This document shows positions 6,377 to 8,351 of a stretch of 8,351 nucleotides of DNA, piece after piece; the stretch's first letter is position 1, and every line of letters begins with the position of its first letter. The notes below the pieces were generated by a model that saw only the letters and a program-made list of their open reading frames with translations, did not search any database and was not told the DNA's origin. The translations under genes were made by a program, and so were the position numbers. The stretch comes from an uncultured Prevotella sp. Lineage in GTDB: Bacteria > Bacteroidota > Bacteroidia > Bacteroidales > Bacteroidaceae. Where the stretch lies: positions 1-8,351 of the forward strand of contig CAAGLS010000058.1 of NCBI GenBank assembly GCA_900770845.1, read 5' to 3'.

Positions 6377-7473
6377 GAAAGAAAGTAATGCTCGTCTTCG
6401 GGACCCGTCCTGAGGCGATAAAAATGTGTCCGCTCGTAAACGTGCTGAAGGCTCGTCACGAGAGCTACGATGTGATAGTGACTGTGACTGGACAGCACAA
6501 GGAGATGCTCCAGCAAGTGCTGGACGTCTTTGGGGTGGTGCCCGACCACGACCTCAAGGTGATGAAGCCCGGCCAGACGCTCTTCGACGTCACCTGCGAT
6601 GTTCTTACAAGGCTGAAGCCAATCCTCGAGGAGGAAAAGCCAGATGCCGTGCTAGTGCATGGCGATACCTCCACCTCGTTCGCTGCGGCTCTAGCTTGCT
6701 TTTATCTCCGGATTCCCGTGGGGCATGTGGAGGCGGGCCTGCGAACCCACGATGTCTACTCGCCCTGGCCAGAGGAGTTTAACCGCCAAGCCGTGGACAT
6801 TATCACGCATTGGTATTTCGCGCCGACTGAGGTTAGCAAGCATAATCTAATAAATGAGGGAAAGCCGAAGAGTCAGATTTGGGTCACGGGCAACACGGGC
6901 ATCGATGCCCTTAGGACGACCGTACGGAAAGACTATGAGAATCCGGAACTAAAGTGGGCGGAGGGGAGTCGCCTCATCCTCATCACGGCTCATCGCCGCG
7001 AAAACCTGGGTGAACCTATGCACCGAATGTTCCGGGCAATTCGACGTGTGATGGAGGAACACCCTGACACAAAGGCAATCTATCCCATACACATGAACCC
7101 ACTGGTGCGTAAAGCAGCCCACTCGGAGCTCGATGGCTTTGACAGACTGAGGATCATCGAGCCTTTGGATGTTCTTGACTTCCACAACTTCATGGCACGA
7201 AGCTATCTGGTCCTTACCGACTCAGGTGGCATTCAGGAGGAAGCTCCTAGCTTAGGCAAGCCCGTGCTTGTAATGCGCGATACCACCGAGCGTCCTGAGG
7301 GCGTGACTGCCGGAACCCTAAAGCTCGTGGGGACTGACGAAGACGTTATCTATCGTGAATTCTCGCGTTTGCTCTCCGATTCTGAGGAGTACGAGGCAAT
7401 GAGTCATGCAAGTAACCCTTATGGCGATGGATATGCGAGCGAGCGCATTGCTGACGTATTGGCGGGGGGCTAG
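6373..7473 (+). CDS. wecB: UDP-N-acetylglucosamine 2-epimerase (non-hydrolysing)
   Basis: This 366-residue cytoplasmic enzyme interconverts UDP-GlcNAc and UDP-ManNAc, supplying ManNAc or, with a dehydrogenase not seen here, ManNAcA for surface polymers. All family blocks are present in order: FGTRPEAIKMCP (9-20), VHGDTSTSFAA (95-105), GHVEAGLRT (117-125), YSPWPEEFNRQ (129-139), VTGNTGIDAL (171-180), LITAHRRENLGEP (203-215) and DSGGIQEEAPSLGKPVLVMRDTTERPEG in the last quarter. Asp98, Glu120, Glu134 and His207 correspond to the acid/base residues known in E. coli RffE/WecB. Length is full and no lesion is seen, so it should be active. It starts at GTG and overlaps the flippase stop by 4 nt. It is richer in GC than the polymerase (38 of 60 bases at 6541-6600), hinting at a different history. 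It is the last intact gene of the operon. Confidence 0.95.
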   Translation: MRKKVMLVFGTRPEAIKMCPLVNVLKARHESYDVIVTVTGQHKEMLQQVLDVFGVVPDHDLKVMKPGQTLFDVTCDVLTRLKPILEEEKPDAVLVHGDTSTSFAAALACFYLRIPVGHVEAGLRTHDVYSPWPEEFNRQAVDIITHWYFAPTEVSKHNLINEGKPKSQIWVTGNTGIDALRTTVRKDYENPELKWAEGSRLILITAHRRENLGEPMHRMFRAIRRVMEEHPDTKAIYPIHMNPLVRKAAHSELDGFDRLRIIEPLDVLDFHNFMARSYLVLTDSGGIQEEAPSLGKPVLVMRDTTERPEGVTAGTLKLVGTDEDVIYREFSRLLSDSEEYEAMSHASNPYGDGYASERIADVLAGG

Positions 7474-7480
7474 GAGACCA

Positions 7481-7564
7481 TTGTCAGAGCAAGCTCGCCT
7501 AGCCGCGGTATGCCTCATTACGGCAGCCTTGGCTAGACGCTGGCGTTGTCCTTGGTTAAAGTAG
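7481..7564 (+). CDS. Possible 27-codon mini-ORF or 5' stub of a lost operon gene
   Basis: A TTG at 7481 opens 27 codons ending in TAG at 7562-7564, with TAA directly after. An AGGAG overlapping the wecB stop lies 4 nt upstream, echoing the tight junctions of the operon. The peptide begins (M)SEQARLAAVCLITAALARR, then RWRCPWLK: an alanine/leucine-rich helix followed by a basic, Trp/Cys-containing tail. No family is recognised. It could be the remaining N-terminus of a gene cut off by rearrangement, a genuine small protein, or chance. The short spacing and rare start make chance a serious possibility. Confidence 0.25.
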   Translation: MSEQARLAAVCLITAALARRWRCPWLK

Positions 7565-7615
7565 TAACCTCTTGCGGTACCAGAATTCATCTGTGTTGGT
7601 ATCGCAAGTGGGTTA
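7565..7615 (+). repeat. Long imperfect inverted repeat downstream of wecB
   Basis: TAACCTCTTGCGGTACCA (7565-7582) pairs with TGGTATCGCAAGTGGGTTA (7597-7615). As RNA this gives 18 base pairs, two of them G-U wobbles, with one bulged base (7609) and a 14-nt loop. It begins right after the mini-ORF stop and lies 92 nt after wecB. No T-run follows on either strand, so it is not a typical intrinsic terminator. It could be a rho-dependent or RNase-protective 3' structure, or the trace of mobile-element ends. The structure is certain; the role is open. Confidence 0.6.
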
Positions 7616-7649
7616 TGGATGGTATTGGCAGTCGGCTGGTCTGGTGCCG

Positions 7650-8030
7650 TCACAGATTAAGCGCGAAGTACTCGCGCATGTTCTGACCCCCAGGTCCAAG
7701 CGTGTCGCGGTAGTCTTGCGATTGAGTATAGAGCTGGCAGTGTTAACCCTCTCTGGGCACGCCCGCCGACTCGTCGAGCTCCGGGTGGAAGGGGTAGGGC
7801 GCCGCCGCGTAGCCTCTCCGCGTGGTGGGGTACGCGCGGGTCCGCGCCTCCTCCGCGAGCAGCGTCGGCGCGCAGCCCCTCCGGACACCGCACGAGACGA
7901 AGAAGCCGTTCACACCGTCCCGGGCACCCCTGCCGAGCCCAATCGCCTCCGTCCTCGCGCCGCCGCGCTCGTCAAGGGCGAGCGCCACGCTCATCTTGTC
8001 GCGGCTCACGCCCCTGTGTTTACCCAAGCC
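7650..8030 (-). pseudogene. Decayed transposase fragment, IS1595/ISXO2-like
   Basis: On the - strand a very GC-rich block (48 of 60 bases at 7801-7860) encodes, in one frame, RGVSRDKMSVALALDERG followed by AIGLGRGARDGV. This resembles the 'RGLSRDKVCVxxAxDxxG...GxGRPS' core of IS1595/ISXO2-type DDE transposases. The frame then meets a TAA at 7743-7745. Past the stop the same frame reads DYRDTLGPGGQNMREYF and ends at TGA 7650-7652, which could be the eroded C-terminus. The N-terminal zinc-binding part is absent and the sequence upstream of about 8030 changes abruptly in composition. The downstream DDE region is not readable, so deletions or frameshifts are likely. The identification rests on memory of the motif; another transposase family is possible. 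The piece marks past mobile-element activity at the locus border. Confidence 0.45.
7661..7677. repeat. Small GC-rich inverted repeat
   Basis: GCGCGA (7661-7666) and TCGCGC (7672-7677) are exact inverted copies with a 5-nt spacer, inside the probable C-terminal end of the transposase remnant. It may be a coincidence of GC-rich codons. On the - strand it is followed by TTAAT, too short for a convincing terminator. Confidence 0.35.
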
Positions 8031-8164
8031 TGCGCATGTCCTCAGATATGGCTTTCTCATGGCAGATTCCCCAATCATAGTCGGGAAAAAGACGATGATA
8101 CGAAGAGGCTGATTGCAGTGTTATCAATAAATGATATGGAATCTCGATTATCGAGTTTGCCGGT

Positions 8165-8194
8165 ATTATTTCTATGTCGTAAACGCACTTTCAA
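8165..8194 (-). promoter_or_regulatory. Weak candidate sigma-70-type promoter reading into the transposase remnant
   Basis: On the - strand TTGAAA (8189-8194, five of six matches to TTGACA) is followed after 18 nt by AATAAT (8165-8170, five of six matches to TATAAT). It would read leftward toward the transposase remnant and, beyond it, antisense to wecB. AT-rich sequence gives such matches often, so confidence is low. Confidence 0.2.
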
Positions 8195-8253
8195 ATTGAA
8201 GCTTTAGTACATTTTCCGGTAATCGACTGCATTCGGTGTTAGCGCCGGGCGAC

Positions 8254-8294
8254 TTTAGCCACAAATAGTCGGAACAATTTAGCCAATCCCAGTC
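8254..8294. repeat. Spaced direct repeat TTTAGCCA-N5-AGTC
   Basis: TTTAGCCA followed by five bases and AGTC occurs twice, at 8254-8270 and 8278-8294, a period of 24 bp, or a little over two helical turns. Twelve defined positions agree between the copies. It could be a pair of protein-binding sites in front of a gene outside the window or part of a mobile-element end. Confidence 0.45.
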
Positions 8295-8351
8295 AACGAA
8301 AAACAGCCATCGCGCCCCCTCACGACCCCTAACCTGGTGTTGCCAATGCGC

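Larger units (their letters stand above)
8031..8351. other. Non-coding tail with no recognisable gene
   Basis: Between the transposase remnant and the window end I see no open frame with a plausible ribosome site and no RNA gene. Composition falls sharply to AT-richer sequence around 8100-8220. It contains a small hairpin CTCGA-TTA-TCGAG (8143-8155), a possible - strand promoter (8165-8194) and a spaced direct repeat (8254-8294). The first part could be remains of the insertion sequence's upstream half, but no terminal repeat can be defined with the second boundary outside view. Confidence 0.5.

Noticed and set aside
6897..6910. 14-bp palindrome GGGCATCGATGCCC in wecB
   Set aside because: It encodes the conserved TGNTGIDAL block and has no loop to form a stable hairpin; most likely codon coincidence.
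7499..7536. CTAGCC ... GGCTAG inverted repeat as a terminator for wecB
   Set aside because: The arms are only 6 bp with a 26-nt loop and no T-run, and they lie inside the possible mini-ORF.
7613..7888. Other - strand frames through the GC-rich block, one with RVNTASSIL resembling a transposase 'VNxLHSxLK' stretch
   Set aside because: The match is short and the rest of the frame reads as Arg/Ser-rich noise. It may reflect a frameshifted part of the remnant, but not strongly enough to annotate separately.
7572..8207. Long + strand open frame of 211 codons after wecB
   Set aside because: It is antisense to the transposase remnant, starts inside the inverted repeat with no ribosome site, and its product is Arg/Pro/Ala-rich, as expected from the antisense of GC-rich codons.
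1..8351. CRISPR arrays, tRNA or rRNA genes
   Set aside because: No regularly spaced repeats, cloverleaf-like segments or rRNA-like stretches were seen on either strand.

Overview
The window lies at the 3' end of a surface-polysaccharide (capsule or O-antigen-type) biosynthesis operon. All seven genes are on the + strand and tightly packed. Two glycosyltransferases (the first cut by the window start) are followed by a Wzy-type polymerase, an FrhB-like iron-sulfur/flavin protein, a polysaccharide pyruvyl transferase, a Wzx-type flippase and a WecB-type UDP-GlcNAc 2-epimerase. Junctions are 8-nt overlap, 2-nt gap, 20-nt overlap, 8-nt gap, 4-nt overlap (ATGA) and 4-nt overlap (GTGA). This points to one polycistronic, translationally coupled transcript entering from the left; no internal promoter is evident.

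The genes fit a Wzx/Wzy-dependent pathway. WecB makes UDP-ManNAc as a sugar donor and the glycosyltransferases build a lipid-linked repeat unit. The pyruvyl transferase adds an acidic pyruvate ketal, Wzx flips the unit and Wzy polymerises it. The initiating phosphoglycosyl transferase and the chain-length or export genes are not in the window. The FrhB-like protein is the one member with no clear textbook role.

After the operon (7474-8351) no intact gene is visible. The stretch holds a possible 27-codon TTG-start mini-ORF, a long imperfect inverted repeat immediately after its stop, a very GC-rich decayed piece of a transposase on the - strand (best resemblance: IS1595/ISXO2-like), and an AT-richer tail with a spaced direct repeat. 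It looks like the scarred right border of a variable polysaccharide locus.

Organism: strong AGGAGG-like Shine-Dalgarno sites, two GTG starts and a 35-63% GC mosaic ending in about 80% GC IS debris suggest a host of moderate to high GC that acquired a lower-GC polysaccharide cassette. A gut actinobacterium of the Coriobacteriia (Collinsella/Olsenella-like) is my best guess. This is an inference from gene repertoire and composition, and I hold it weakly.

Most of the window is a recognisable polysaccharide locus. The items most worth a second look are the FrhB-like/pyruvyl transferase pair, several perfect inverted repeats inside coding sequence, and the structured debris after wecB.
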